NCBI RefSeq assembly: GCF_019891545.1
Contig: NZ_JAHDIU010000002.1
Span: 434,001-498,000 of the forward strand
Source of the DNA: Flavobacterium coralii
Lineage (GTDB): Bacteria; Bacteroidota; Bacteroidia; Flavobacteriales; Flavobacteriaceae
Reading direction: 5' to 3'
Length of the DNA stretch: 64,000 nucleotides
The notes beneath the pieces are model-generated. The model did no database searches and was not told where the DNA came from. It saw only the letters and a list, made by a program, of their open reading frames with translations. The position numbers were made by a program, and so were the translations under genes. Shown one piece after another: positions 1 to 8,258 of the stretch; the first letter of the stretch is position 1; every line of letters begins with the position of its first letter.

Positions 1-93
1 AATAATAACCCCGCCGTCACGTAAAATCTTTATGATTTTTGCTATCTCACGTTCATTAGGGTTTTCCGGGTATATCTTAATAAATTGTGCCAT
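1..93 (-). CDS. L-threonylcarbamoyladenylate synthase (TsaC/Sua5/YciO family), N-terminal part only
   Basis: Read on the minus strand from the ATG at 91-93, 31 codons run off the left edge of the window. They begin MAQFIKIYPENPNEREIAKI and continue through a KILRDGGVII segment. This matches the conserved N-terminus of Sua5/YciO/YrdC proteins, where a lysine-rich segment precedes the first strand of the nucleotide-binding fold. Family members make threonylcarbamoyl-AMP for the t6A37 modification of tRNAs that read ANN codons. The catalytic body lies outside the window, so TsaC/Sua5 and YciO subtypes cannot be separated. It is divergent from the gene at 272. Confidence 0.65.
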   Translation of the reverse strand, partial: MAQFIKIYPENPNEREIAKIIKILRDGGVII

Positions 94-271
94 GAGGTTT
101 AGTTAATTCCAAAGTTTAAAGTTAAGGCTTTTTATTTAAAACATTCAAAAGCCAAAAGCTTAATTAAGTTCTAAAAATTAGCTAAATACTGTTAATCAGC
201 CTGAGCATCTGCTTTAATTTAAATACCTTGTAGTGAACCTTAAACTGATTATAAAACAAAACTTTAAAATT

Positions 272-883
272 ATGGCTGAAATTAAGATTGAAAAGAAGAA
301 ACCGGTATGGCCGTGGATACTTCTGCTGCTTGTTATTGTAGGTGTTATTGTGTACTTCCTTGTTTTCCGAGATGAAGAAACCAATACAACAGTTATTGAG
401 GAAACCCCTGTTGCTGCCGAAACTGATGCAAACGGAAACGAAGGAAATGATGCATTATCTGGCAACGCCGAAATTGCAGCCTATGTAGATTACATAGACT
501 CAAACAGAAATGAAATGGGGCTTGATCATGAATATACTAATGAAGCCTTTAGTAAGCTTATTGCAGCAACTAATGCAGCGGCAGATGAAACAGGATATGA
601 TATTAATAAGGATATGGAACAAATCAGGGCGTATTCTGAAAGAATAACAAACGATCCTTATGAAACCAGCCATGCTGATAACATCAGGAAAGCAGCAGAT
701 AATATAGCTGTTGTTTTACAGAATATACAGCAAAACGCAAATCCGGAACTTTCTGCGGAAGCATCTGCTGTTAAAGATGCGGCAGCTTCCATAAACCCTG
801 CAGAACTTACATTAGATCAGAAAAATGAAGTGAAATCATTTTTTGATGAAGCATCAGTACTGCTCGAAAAAATTAATCAATAA
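272..883 (+). CDS. Hypothetical single-pass membrane protein
   Basis: The protein has 203 residues. I chose the ATG at 272 (MAEIKIEKKK) because the basic run directly precedes the membrane segment at about residues 12-33 (PVWPWILLLLVIVGVIVYF), and the longer reading from 233 adds only a lysine-rich leader. A basic N-terminus and one helix predict an anchor with the rest outside the cytoplasm. That part is acidic, alanine- and asparagine-rich and probably helical, with no domain I recognise. The PRC-barrel gene follows 16 bp downstream, so the two are probably co-transcribed. Such pairs are common in stress or envelope gene groups of Bacteroidota, but that role is inference. Confidence 0.75.
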   Translation: MAEIKIEKKKPVWPWILLLLVIVGVIVYFLVFRDEETNTTVIEETPVAAETDANGNEGNDALSGNAEIAAYVDYIDSNRNEMGLDHEYTNEAFSKLIAATNAAADETGYDINKDMEQIRAYSERITNDPYETSHADNIRKAADNIAVVLQNIQQNANPELSAEASAVKDAAASINPAELTLDQKNEVKSFFDEASVLLEKINQ

Positions 884-899
884 TAAAAAATTACAAATT

Positions 900-1412
900 A
901 TGAGTACCAACGATAAAACCAATAAAAGATTATACAGGCTTGATGAGCTTTCAGACTATAAAGTAGCTTCTGATTATCCCGATGTAAGGGGCTGGGAATT
1001 GTTAGACGCCGAAGGCAGGAGAATAGGTAAAATAGATAATTTGCTTGTAAATAAATTTGAAGAGCGGGTAGTTTATCTTGATGTAGAAGTAAATGAAGAA
1101 CTCATTAAAAAAGGACATGAAGTATTCAGGACACCGGCAAGTGAAGGCATACATGAATATCTTAATAAAGAAGGCGAAGATCATCTTGTTGTGCCTATAG
1201 GAGCTGTAGCAATTGATGAAGACGCAGGCAATGTGGTTTGCAATACCATTAGCTTCGACACTTTTGCTCAAACAAACAGGTATAATAAAGGCGCTGAAAT
1301 TGACAGGGAATATGAAGTTAAGCTTTTAGCGGTTTATTATCCTGAAGATGAAATTAACCCTGAAGAAGAAGACTTTTACAACAGAAGATACTTTAATAAC
1401 AACAGGAGTTAA
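900..1412 (+). CDS. PRC-barrel domain-containing protein
   Basis: This is a 170-residue soluble, acidic protein starting MSTNDKTNKRLYRLDELSDY. A PRC-barrel covers about residues 18-60: a segment reading GWELLDAEGRRIGKIDNLLV is followed by VVYLDVEVNE, the usual turn-plus-strand pattern. A second barrel-like stretch (HLVVPIGAVAIDEDAGNVV) lies near residues 98-116. The domain is known from RimM and the photosynthetic reaction-centre H subunit; free-standing bacterial copies are mostly of unknown function and are often linked to stress. The ATG at 900 was preferred over an upstream TTG at 843 that would overlap the previous gene. A hairpin terminator follows the stop. Confidence 0.8.
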   Translation: MSTNDKTNKRLYRLDELSDYKVASDYPDVRGWELLDAEGRRIGKIDNLLVNKFEERVVYLDVEVNEELIKKGHEVFRTPASEGIHEYLNKEGEDHLVVPIGAVAIDEDAGNVVCNTISFDTFAQTNRYNKGAEIDREYEVKLLAVYYPEDEINPEEEDFYNRRYFNNNRS

Positions 1413-1430
1413 AAGATTATTTACGGAAAT

Positions 1431-1463
1431 TAAAAGCCAAAGCATTTTATGTTTTGGCTTTTT
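1431..1463 (+). terminator. Rho-independent terminator after the PRC-barrel gene
   Basis: AAAAGCCAAA pairs with TTTTGGCTTTT across an AT-rich loop and runs into a T-tract. It lies about 20 bp after the stop at 1412. Confidence 0.7.
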
Positions 1464-1527
1464 TTATTTTATCAGCAGATGAAAATTTATTTATAAATTG
1501 TATGCATGTTTTATTAACTGCCCAACT

Positions 1528-2112
1528 ATGAAAAAAAATTCTCTACTGGCATTTATAGTAATATGCCTACTGTTTTCTACCGTTTCATGTATAAGCGTTA
1601 AAGCTCCTGAAATAGTAGGCTTTGTGAGCAAATATAAAAAGACAGATAAAGAATATCCGGGGTTGCTGGTGAAAACAAACCCTAATGAGCCTGTTTGTAA
1701 CTTTCCTATTGCTGAAACTCCGAAGGTGTATATAATTAATGGTTCACAATTAAAAGACTGCCTTGCAGATTACAAAAAAGCCATAGTTTATATCTGGGAT
1801 CCGCATTGTGCTTCAGAGCAATGTGTCTCCCCTACTTTACTACAACAATATTGCAATGAACAAGATACTGAACTTTTTGTAGTAGCCGAATATTATGATG
1901 GTAATGAACTGAGCCAGTTTTATGATACAAAACACCCGATTTTCGGGATTGATACAGAATACTATAAAACAAACTTTACAGACCGTTATACACGCCTATT
2001 TTCAGAAGATTTAGCCATAAAAGCAGCTAAAGATAATTACAGCAGGATGCACTACTTTGAGAATGGTGAGTATAAAGGTTTTGGTGAATTTTCAACACAA
2101 TCTACACGATAG
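1528..2112 (+). CDS. Hypothetical lipoprotein, possibly thioredoxin-like
   Basis: The protein has 194 residues. The ATG at 1528 (MKKNSLLAFIVICLLFSTVS) starts a classic type II signal peptide with lipobox STVSC, so the mature protein should be lipid-anchored at Cys21. Upstream in-frame codons from 1498 add residues unlike a signal peptide. The middle section (KAIVYIWDPHCASEQCV, roughly residues 83-99) resembles the strand and Cys-containing loop after which thioredoxin-fold proteins place their active site, here with Cys spaced CASEQC rather than CxxC. The fold is a guess, and no catalytic CxxC is present. It stands alone between a terminator and the HxlR gene. Confidence 0.7.
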   Translation: MKKNSLLAFIVICLLFSTVSCISVKAPEIVGFVSKYKKTDKEYPGLLVKTNPNEPVCNFPIAETPKVYIINGSQLKDCLADYKKAIVYIWDPHCASEQCVSPTLLQQYCNEQDTELFVVAEYYDGNELSQFYDTKHPIFGIDTEYYKTNFTDRYTRLFSEDLAIKAAKDNYSRMHYFENGEYKGFGEFSTQSTR

Positions 2113-2288
2113 TTATAAAGCAGGAACTTTTTATATTATATTACTGTGTTTAAAATCCCTCCCGAAAGGAATACTTCCAGACTACATTTCATGGTTTTAC
2201 TTAGTAGTGTATTCTTTATAATATTTTTGTCCAACCACACCGAAAGACCACCTTTCCTATAAAGACAAAAACATTTACCAAGAAATTT

Positions 2289-2678
2289 CTATTTGCTCCG
2301 CACTTTTTGTTTATTCAATTTATATTCTATACCCCAATTTGCCATAGTCTGTATAACTGGCGATAATGTAAGCCCAAATTCGGTTAGCGTATATTCTACC
2401 TTTGGAGGTATCTCCGCATAAATTTTTCTGCTAATAATACCATCGTTTTCTAATTCTCTTAACTGTTGTGTAAGCATAGATTGCGTGATACCTATTACAC
2501 TACGTTTCAATTCGCCAAACCTTGCTGGTGCCGTATGGTATATTGCATTGATAAGAATTGGCTTCCATTTGCCCCCCAAAACTTTCATTGTAGCAGTTAC
2601 GGGGCAAGTACTTTCATCAAAAATGAAAGTTTTTTTATCTATAAAAACTTCATTATCAATATTAGTATTGTTTTTCAT
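2289..2678 (-). CDS. HxlR family winged-helix transcriptional regulator
   Basis: This is a 129-residue regulator with the HxlR signature: CPVTATMKVLGGKWKPILIN (about residues 25-44), then a recognition region with RFGELKR and ITQSMLTQQLRELENDGIIS, and the wing PPKVEYTLTEFGLTL. The Cys just before the domain is the residue that senses electrophiles or oxidants in relatives such as YodB and QorR; whether it does so here is inference. The gene is divergent from the YCII-domain gene at 2773, with 94 bp between them. This arrangement is very common for HxlR proteins that control the neighbouring gene, which makes the YCII gene the likely target. Confidence 0.92.
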   Translation of the reverse strand: MKNNTNIDNEVFIDKKTFIFDESTCPVTATMKVLGGKWKPILINAIYHTAPARFGELKRSVIGITQSMLTQQLRELENDGIISRKIYAEIPPKVEYTLTEFGLTLSPVIQTMANWGIEYKLNKQKVRSK

Positions 2679-2772
2679 ACTTACTTTGTTTTATTATCCT
2701 ACTTGTACATTTAATTTTAACATTAGATATTTGTAGTACAAAATTAAATAAAACAATTTAAATAATAACAAC

Positions 2773-3114
2773 ATGGAAAAATTCATTCTTATTTTCAGAG
2801 GTGGTAATACTCATATTTCTACTGCTAATTCACAAGCCGAAATGGACATCATTCAAACGTGGGATAATTGGATGCAAGGACTTGCTGAAAAAGGAATTCT
2901 TGCTGGTGGCGATGCGCTTAATGTATTAGGAAAGCATGTAACTGGTTCAAAAAAAGTAGTTTCAGATGGTCCGTATGCCACAGGAAATGAAATGGTTGGC
3001 GGCTACTTAATCGTAAATGCCCAGGATATTAATGATGCAGTGGAAATTTCAAAAGGGTGTCCGATTTTAAATGAAGACGGTAGCGTAGAAGTTCGCCCAA
3101 TTCAAAAAAGATAA
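2773..3114 (+). CDS. YCII-related (DGPF-type) domain protein
   Basis: This is a 113-residue protein beginning MEKFILIFRGG. It has the DGPF-family pattern: a beta-strand start, an AEMDIIQTWDNWMQGL helix, GILAGGDALN, then VSDGPYATGNEMVGGYLIV and an EISKGCPIL helix. Members form a ferredoxin-like dimeric barrel; a few are dehydrochlorinase-like enzymes or partners of ECF sigma factors, but most have no known function. It sits divergently from an HxlR regulator and is probably controlled by it. No ECF sigma factor is adjacent, so the usual PCP/SigE link is not supported here. Confidence 0.88.
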   Translation: MEKFILIFRGGNTHISTANSQAEMDIIQTWDNWMQGLAEKGILAGGDALNVLGKHVTGSKKVVSDGPYATGNEMVGGYLIVNAQDINDAVEISKGCPILNEDGSVEVRPIQKR

Positions 3115-3428
3115 ATGTAAAATTTAGGATACTTCAAAATATCAGGACATCAAAAAAATTGATCATCTTTTTCGCAATGAGGCGGGAAAGATGGTTATTA
3201 TTTTAATGCAAATATTAGGATTTGCCGTGAAATATTTATAGACAAAGAAAAACAATCTATAACAACCGTTTTGTTCTAATGCAAAATTTATGCAAGCCCG
3301 GCGTTTATCTTTCTCAAGATAGTTTACATTGCAAAAAAAATTCGCTTACGACGTTCGCAATATACGCGAAGCGGCGAAACAAATTGAAGCATCTAATTAG
3401 TATTATATCTTCATCAGGAGGACAAAAA
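3115..3428. other. Gene-poor intergenic region (314 bp)
   Basis: This stretch separates the YCII gene from the convergent helicase gene. A 60-codon frame at 3279-3461 crosses into the helicase 3' end, lacks recognisable features and uses Cys/Lys-rich, low-complexity translation, so I do not call it a gene. Around 3340-3385 lies a locally GC-richer patch with short self-complementary motifs (TTCGC-N7-GCGAA). No clear T-tailed terminator is visible. It could be decayed coding or repeat DNA. Confidence 0.5.
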
Positions 3429-5771
3429 TTACCCAATAATATCAAGCCTGGCAAAGCGTAACAGTAATTTTTTTATACCGCCTACTTCAAAACGTATTTC
3501 GGCTTTTTTATCCGCGCCAACACCTTCTAAATTAAGTACTTCTCCCTTGCCGAAACGTTCGTGCATCACTACGTTGCCAATAGCTAATTTGGTATCAGGC
3601 AGAGTACTGCTATTTTGTGCAGCAGGCCTTGAAACAGGCTTTAACCTCCTGATATTAGCATCCGGTTTTGGGTCATTATCCGTAATCCATTTTGGAGGCG
3701 TACCGCTTACCGGTTTTATCTGTCTTAGTTTAGATTTATCTACATCACCAAAAATATCGGTATTGATCATTGGCTTGTAGCGGTAGTTGGTTTCTGTTGG
3801 TGTAAGGTATTCTAAATAACTATCGGTTATTTCCTCTATAAATCGCGATGGCTCGCTATCTACCAGCTTACCCCAACGGTATCGCGACTGCGCATAAGTA
3901 AGGTAGGCCTGGTGCTCTGCGCGTGTAAGCGCTACATAAAACAGCCTGCGCTCCTCTTCCAGTTCGCTGCGGGTGTTCATGCTCATGGCACTGGGGAAAA
4001 GGTCTTCTTCCATACCCACTATAAACACATAAGGGAACTCAAGCCCTTTAGCAAGGTGAATAGTCATAAGCGCAACCCTGTCATCATCACCTGTGTCTTT
4101 ATCAAGGTCAGTAGCCAGTGCCACATCCTCCAAAAATTCAGATAATGCGCCGCGCGCACCGTCAACTTCGCGTTGGCCTTCGGTAAAGTCTTTAATACCG
4201 TTAAGCAATTCCTCAATATTTTCTATACGGGCAATACCTTCGGGTGTAGCGTCTTTCTTAAGTTCCTGTACCAGTCCCGTTTTTTTGGTAACGTGCTCTG
4301 CAAGGTAAAAAGCATCCTGGTTTTCATTTATTACCTGAAAGCTTTTTATCATCGTTACAAAATCCTGTAGCTTATTCTTGGTGCCGCTGTTTAGCTTCAG
4401 GTCTATTTTGTCGAGGTTATCCATAACCTCAAAAATACTCCTGCCGTAATGGTTTGCAGCAACCGTTAGCTTTTCTATGGTGGTATCCCCTATTCCCCTT
4501 GCCGGATAGTTAATAACGCGCATAAGCGCCTCTTCATCCTTCGGGTTTATAATCAGCCTAAGGTATGCCAGTACGTCTTTTATTTCTTTACGCTGGTAGA
4601 AAGACAACCCTCCGTATATGCGGTATGGTATATCACGCTTACGCAACGCATCTTCCATAGCCCTCGATTGGGCATTGGTGCGGTATAATATAGCAAAGCT
4701 TCCGTTCTTGAGCTGGTTCTGCATTTTTTGCTCAAAAATGGTACTGGCTACAAAGCGCCCCTCTTCTGCATCGGTAAGGCTGCGGTGCACTTTAATGCGA
4801 GGGCCTTCATCATTTGCCGTCCATACTATCTTATCCAGCTTTACCTTGTTCTTATCTATAATAGAGTTAGCCGCTTCTACTATATTTTTTGTGGAACGAT
4901 AATTCTGCTCCAGGCGATACATCTGCACGTTATCATAATCCTTCTGAAAGTTAAGGATGTTATTAATGTTAGCGCCCCTAAAAGCATAAATACTCTGCGC
5001 ATCATCCCCCACAACACAAATATTCTGAAAACGGTCGCTTAACGCGCGCACTATAAGATACTGCGAATGGTTAGTATCCTGGTACTCATCCACCAGTATA
5101 TATTTAAAGCGGTCCTGATATTTGGCAAGTACTTCTGGGAAACGGTTCAGCAATTCGTTGGTGCGTAGCAACAGGTCATCAAAATCCATAGCACCCGCCT
5201 TAAAGCAACGCTCTACATATTTTTCATATATTTCGCCAAGTCTCGGTTTTTTAGACATGGCATCAGCTTCCTGTAAATCAGGGTCATTATAATATGCTTT
5301 TACGGTTATGAGGCTGTTTTTATAAGTAGATATGCGGCTTAATACCTGCTTTGGCTTATAAATATCTTTATCAAGTTGCATCTCTTTTATTATGGCACTA
5401 ATAAGCCTTACGCTGTCCTGTGTGTCATATATCGTAAAATTGGATGGGAAGCCCAGTTTATCAGCCTCAAAACGCAATATTTTAGCGAATATGGAGTGGA
5501 ATGTGCCCATCCATAAGTTCTTAGCCTCAGATGCGCCCACAATAGCCGCAATACGGCTTTTCATTTCGCGTGCGGCCTTATTGGTAAAAGTAAGTGCAAG
5601 TATATTAAAGGCATCTACGCCCTGGCTCATCAGGTAAGCTATACGCATGGTAAGCACCCTTGTTTTACCAGAGCCTGCGCCCGCTATCACTATCATTGGC
5701 CCGTCTTTCTGCAAAACCGGTGCCTGCTGTGCCTCATTTAACTGGCTTATATAATCGTGTATCTGCTTCAT
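3429..5771 (-). CDS. pcrA: ATP-dependent DNA helicase, UvrD/PcrA family
   Basis: This is a 780-residue SF1A 3'-5' helicase. Visible motifs, in order, are Walker A AGAGSGKT (residues 29-36), the DEYQDTN Walker B region, GDDAQSIYAFRGA, QNYRS, then a C-terminal VALMTIHLAKGLEFPYVF and RRLFYVALTRA. Length and motif order fit UvrD/PcrA, which acts in nucleotide excision and mismatch repair and in clearing RecA or replication obstacles. The C-terminal tail (KLAIGNVVMHERFGKGEVLN) is the Tudor-like RNA-polymerase-binding segment of PcrA/UvrD. I chose the ATG at 5771 (MKQIHDYISQLNEAQ); earlier in-frame codons add a non-conserved leader. A small membrane protein gene lies 37 bp upstream on the same strand. 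Confidence 0.95.
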   Translation of the reverse strand: MKQIHDYISQLNEAQQAPVLQKDGPMIVIAGAGSGKTRVLTMRIAYLMSQGVDAFNILALTFTNKAAREMKSRIAAIVGASEAKNLWMGTFHSIFAKILRFEADKLGFPSNFTIYDTQDSVRLISAIIKEMQLDKDIYKPKQVLSRISTYKNSLITVKAYYNDPDLQEADAMSKKPRLGEIYEKYVERCFKAGAMDFDDLLLRTNELLNRFPEVLAKYQDRFKYILVDEYQDTNHSQYLIVRALSDRFQNICVVGDDAQSIYAFRGANINNILNFQKDYDNVQMYRLEQNYRSTKNIVEAANSIIDKNKVKLDKIVWTANDEGPRIKVHRSLTDAEEGRFVASTIFEQKMQNQLKNGSFAILYRTNAQSRAMEDALRKRDIPYRIYGGLSFYQRKEIKDVLAYLRLIINPKDEEALMRVINYPARGIGDTTIEKLTVAANHYGRSIFEVMDNLDKIDLKLNSGTKNKLQDFVTMIKSFQVINENQDAFYLAEHVTKKTGLVQELKKDATPEGIARIENIEELLNGIKDFTEGQREVDGARGALSEFLEDVALATDLDKDTGDDDRVALMTIHLAKGLEFPYVFIVGMEEDLFPSAMSMNTRSELEEERRLFYVALTRAEHQAYLTYAQSRYRWGKLVDSEPSRFIEEITDSYLEYLTPTETNYRYKPMINTDIFGDVDKSKLRQIKPVSGTPPKWITDNDPKPDANIRRLKPVSRPAAQNSSTLPDTKLAIGNVVMHERFGKGEVLNLEGVGADKKAEIRFEVGGIKKLLLRFARLDIIG

Positions 5772-5808
5772 AACTGTAGTAATGCAAAAGTAATTATTTT
5801 GGCTGAAA

Positions 5809-6225
5809 TTACCTTGCTCCCCGCCCTTTATCAATCAGTAAATAATCAACAAAAAAAGCAAGTACCGCACCTATGGCATACGCCAGTAAATCGCTATACA
5901 AAAACCCTGAGCCTAATATGAGCCTGCCGGGCAAGGTTTGCCTTACACCCTCTATCCATGCTGCTTTATACAACTGGCTTAATTCAATAGCATAGCAAAC
6001 TGTGAGGGCAGCAATAGCTTTAAATACAGGGCGTTTGTTTGCTATGATGCTTATTAAAAAATACATCATAAAAGCATATAAAGCATCTCCGGCATATATA
6101 TTAAAAGTTTCAGGAAACCAGTCCTTCTTCATCCGTATAAAGAGCCCGATGCCTATTGTTATAACGGCAATTGTTATATATAAAAGCTTTTTGTTGCGTA
6201 TTATGATGTTGTAGCGCATGCCCAA
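5809..6225 (-). CDS. DUF2809 family membrane protein
   Basis: This is a roughly 136-residue polytopic protein with about four membrane segments: LLYITIAVITIGIGLFI, ALYAFMMYFLISIIA, VFKAIAALTVCYAIELSQLY and YSDLLAYAIGAVLAFFVDYL. The YAIELSQLY motif and the GSGFLYSDLLAYAIG stretch near the C-terminus are typical of DUF2809 proteins, which resemble VanZ-like membrane proteins. The function is unknown. ATGs at 6225 and 6219 are both possible. It lies just upstream of the helicase gene on the same strand and may be co-transcribed with it. Confidence 0.8.
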   Translation of the reverse strand: MGMRYNIIIRNKKLLYITIAVITIGIGLFIRMKKDWFPETFNIYAGDALYAFMMYFLISIIANKRPVFKAIAALTVCYAIELSQLYKAAWIEGVRQTLPGRLILGSGFLYSDLLAYAIGAVLAFFVDYLLIDKGRGAR

Positions 6226-6352
6226 ATGTAATTGTTATTTATTTTTACAACGCTGCTGCTGCAACAAAACTTATTGCTATTTTAGCCCTCAGCAATTTTT
6301 TATTAAAAAGCCACGTTATCTATTCGTATAATCACCTAAACGCAAACTTTTT

Positions 6353-6880
6353 ATGGAATTTGAACAATTCATGAATATTTTCTTCAGCATACTGCCATCG
6401 GTTATTATAGGCCTTGTTGCCTACTATTTTTTTAAGATGCATACCGCTAATGAAGAAGGCCGCCGCCGTTACCTTATACACAAAGAAGCACAAAAAAACG
6501 CCATGCCGCTAAGGCTGCAGGCTTATGAAAGGATGGTTTTATTTTTAGAGCGCATTAACCCAGCCAAATTACTGATAAGGATAACACCGCAATCATCTAA
6601 CAAGCATGATTATGAAGAATACCTTATTGCACAGATAGAGCAGGAATATGAACACAACCTTACGCAACAGATTTATATATCGGCAGAGTGCTGGGATATT
6701 ATTACAACAGCCAAAAACGCCACAATACAGCTTATCCGCAAATCTAACATGAGTGATAAGGTAGATTCTGCTAACAAGCTGCGCGAAGTTATGCTTACCG
6801 ATCTTTTTGATAAACAAAGCCCGAGCAGTATTGCCGTTGCGTATCTTAAAAATGAAGTTTCGGGGCTTTGGCAGGAATAA
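6353..6880 (+). CDS. Hypothetical membrane-anchored protein
   Basis: This is a 175-residue protein with one N-terminal membrane helix (about residues 8-28, FFSILPSVIIGLVAYYFF) followed by a charged helical cytoplasmic domain containing EEGRRRYLIHKEAQKNAMPL and LRLQAYERMVLFLERINP. This layout, with an LRLQAYERM motif after one helix, recurs in uncharacterised flavobacterial proteins (I believe the DUF7935 group). No catalytic motif is apparent. It is divergent from the DUF2809 gene and is followed by two more small envelope-type genes on the same strand with gaps of 100 and 57 bp. Confidence 0.75.
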   Translation: MEFEQFMNIFFSILPSVIIGLVAYYFFKMHTANEEGRRRYLIHKEAQKNAMPLRLQAYERMVLFLERINPAKLLIRITPQSSNKHDYEEYLIAQIEQEYEHNLTQQIYISAECWDIITTAKNATIQLIRKSNMSDKVDSANKLREVMLTDLFDKQSPSSIAVAYLKNEVSGLWQE

Positions 6881-6980
6881 TTAAATCATTATATAATCAT
6901 TTAATAGAAAGCATTTTATAAGATTTCTTTAACAAATCATTTAATTTTATATATTTATCCTGTTTTAACACATCCATCTT

Positions 6981-7595
6981 ATGGTTACAGGATTAATACC
7001 AAAATTTAATCGTTTCCTATACGGCGATAAAAATGCTGAACAACAAGGCAAACGTGATAAGCTAAAAACACGTTCTAAAAAAACGCTTATCTGGGTTTTT
7101 GTTATTGCGCTGGTTGCCATAGGCTTGTTTGGAGGTTTTCAGGAAAATGCTGATATGCAATTAAAGGCGACAGCATTTGGCCTTATCATTTTAATTGCAA
7201 CGTGTACAGGCGGTGCTTTTGTAGGCTTTCTTTTTGGTTTACCAAGAATAAACAAAGACCGGAAAAGCGATGTAGCCGATGATAATCAAAATAATGTTAT
7301 ACCAAACAAACCTTTATCCAATAGCGAGAAATACCTGGCCAACTCTAATCTTGAAGAAATTTCAGACTGGCTTACCAAAATTATTGTGGGTGTCGGATTG
7401 ACACAAATCGGTAAAATCCCGGAGTTTATTTTGCAGATTGCCGAAAAATTAAATGCTGACTTTAAGGTAACCGGCGGAGTAACATTTGCTGTCTCGTTTA
7501 TTTGTTTCGGAACTATATTTGGTTTTTTTGTAGGGTATCTTGTTACCAAGCTTTACCTTGAAGATGTTTTTGAAAAAAGGGGCGGCGGCATATAA
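6981..7595 (+). CDS. Hypothetical four-helix membrane protein
   Basis: This 204-residue protein has four predicted membrane segments: TLIWVFVIALVAIGLFGGF (about 35-53), FGLIILIATCTGGAFVGFLF (62-81), a weaker amphipathic one around IIVGVGLTQIGKIPEFIL, and FAVSFICFGTIFGFFVGYLV near the C-terminus. A hydrophilic loop (NKDRKSDVADDNQNN and onward) links the two halves. GGAFVGFLFGLPR recalls the small-residue-rich helices of channel-like proteins, but I recognise no family. The preceding 100 bp are AT-rich and could hold its promoter. Confidence 0.7.
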   Translation: MVTGLIPKFNRFLYGDKNAEQQGKRDKLKTRSKKTLIWVFVIALVAIGLFGGFQENADMQLKATAFGLIILIATCTGGAFVGFLFGLPRINKDRKSDVADDNQNNVIPNKPLSNSEKYLANSNLEEISDWLTKIIVGVGLTQIGKIPEFILQIAEKLNADFKVTGGVTFAVSFICFGTIFGFFVGYLVTKLYLEDVFEKRGGGI

Positions 7596-7652
7596 ATTAT
7601 TATACATCCCACTTTACTTTATAATATTTCTTTTGAAGACTGCACTTTATAC

Positions 7653-8258
7653 ATGAGAAGCTCATTTGCATTATTGTTTATAATCCTGTTTACAAGCCTT
7701 TATGCACAAAGGCGTTTTGAAAATAAAACGTTTGGGTTTAGCATGCAGGAGCCGGAAGGCTGGGTTTGGGGCAACAACATTGACCTTGCACATAATCTTG
7801 AAAAGCTGGATATTGATGAGGAAAAGCTAAAGAAAATTGTTGAGGATCATAAAGGCTCTATACTCATACTCTCTTTATTTAAATATGACCCGCAAACCTA
7901 TAAAGGGCTCGTGCCTGCCATACAGATAAATGTTCGTGAGCGAAAGAATGAAGATTTTGACACCTTCAAGTCTGATGTTATAAGGAGTGCACGCAGCTTC
8001 CACGGTTTATATGACGATTTTGAATTTATTGAAGAACCGTATGAACTAAAAGTTTCGCACATAAAGAGTATTGCATTCACTACAAAGTTTACCATGAATA
8101 CCGATAATGGGCAGCAGTACAGGGTGCGCAGCAGGATATATGTAATACCGTGGAAGCACTACTACTTCCAGATAAATATGACAGATGACCTTATGGGAGA
8201 AGATTGCAGTTTAGAATACCTGAAGCTGATAAAGAGTATTAAAATAGACCGCAAATAA
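7653..8258 (+). CDS. Hypothetical secreted protein
   Basis: This 201-residue protein has a type I signal peptide (MRSSFALLFIILFTSLYAQ, cleavage expected after YA or AQ). The mature part opens with RRFENKTFGFSMQEPEGWV, a pattern seen in periplasmic or surface proteins whose first strand precedes a PsbP/MOG1-like alpha-beta fold; that fold assignment is tentative. No catalytic residues stand out. Its stop codon directly abuts the stop of the convergent M1 peptidase gene with no spacer and no obvious hairpin. Confidence 0.7.
   Translation: MRSSFALLFIILFTSLYAQRRFENKTFGFSMQEPEGWVWGNNIDLAHNLEKLDIDEEKLKKIVEDHKGSILILSLFKYDPQTYKGLVPAIQINVRERKNEDFDTFKSDVIRSARSFHGLYDDFEFIEEPYELKVSHIKSIAFTTKFTMNTDNGQQYRVRSRIYVIPWKHYYFQINMTDDLMGEDCSLEYLKLIKSIKIDRK

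Noticed and set aside
3330-3400. GC-richer patch with inverted motifs, considered as an integron attC or REP element
   Set aside because: Conserved attC core motifs and a second copy are absent; only a 5-bp stem is seen.
3279-3461. 60-codon frame in the gap before the helicase gene
   Set aside because: It overlaps the conserved helicase end, has no recognisable start context or domain and reads as low-complexity.
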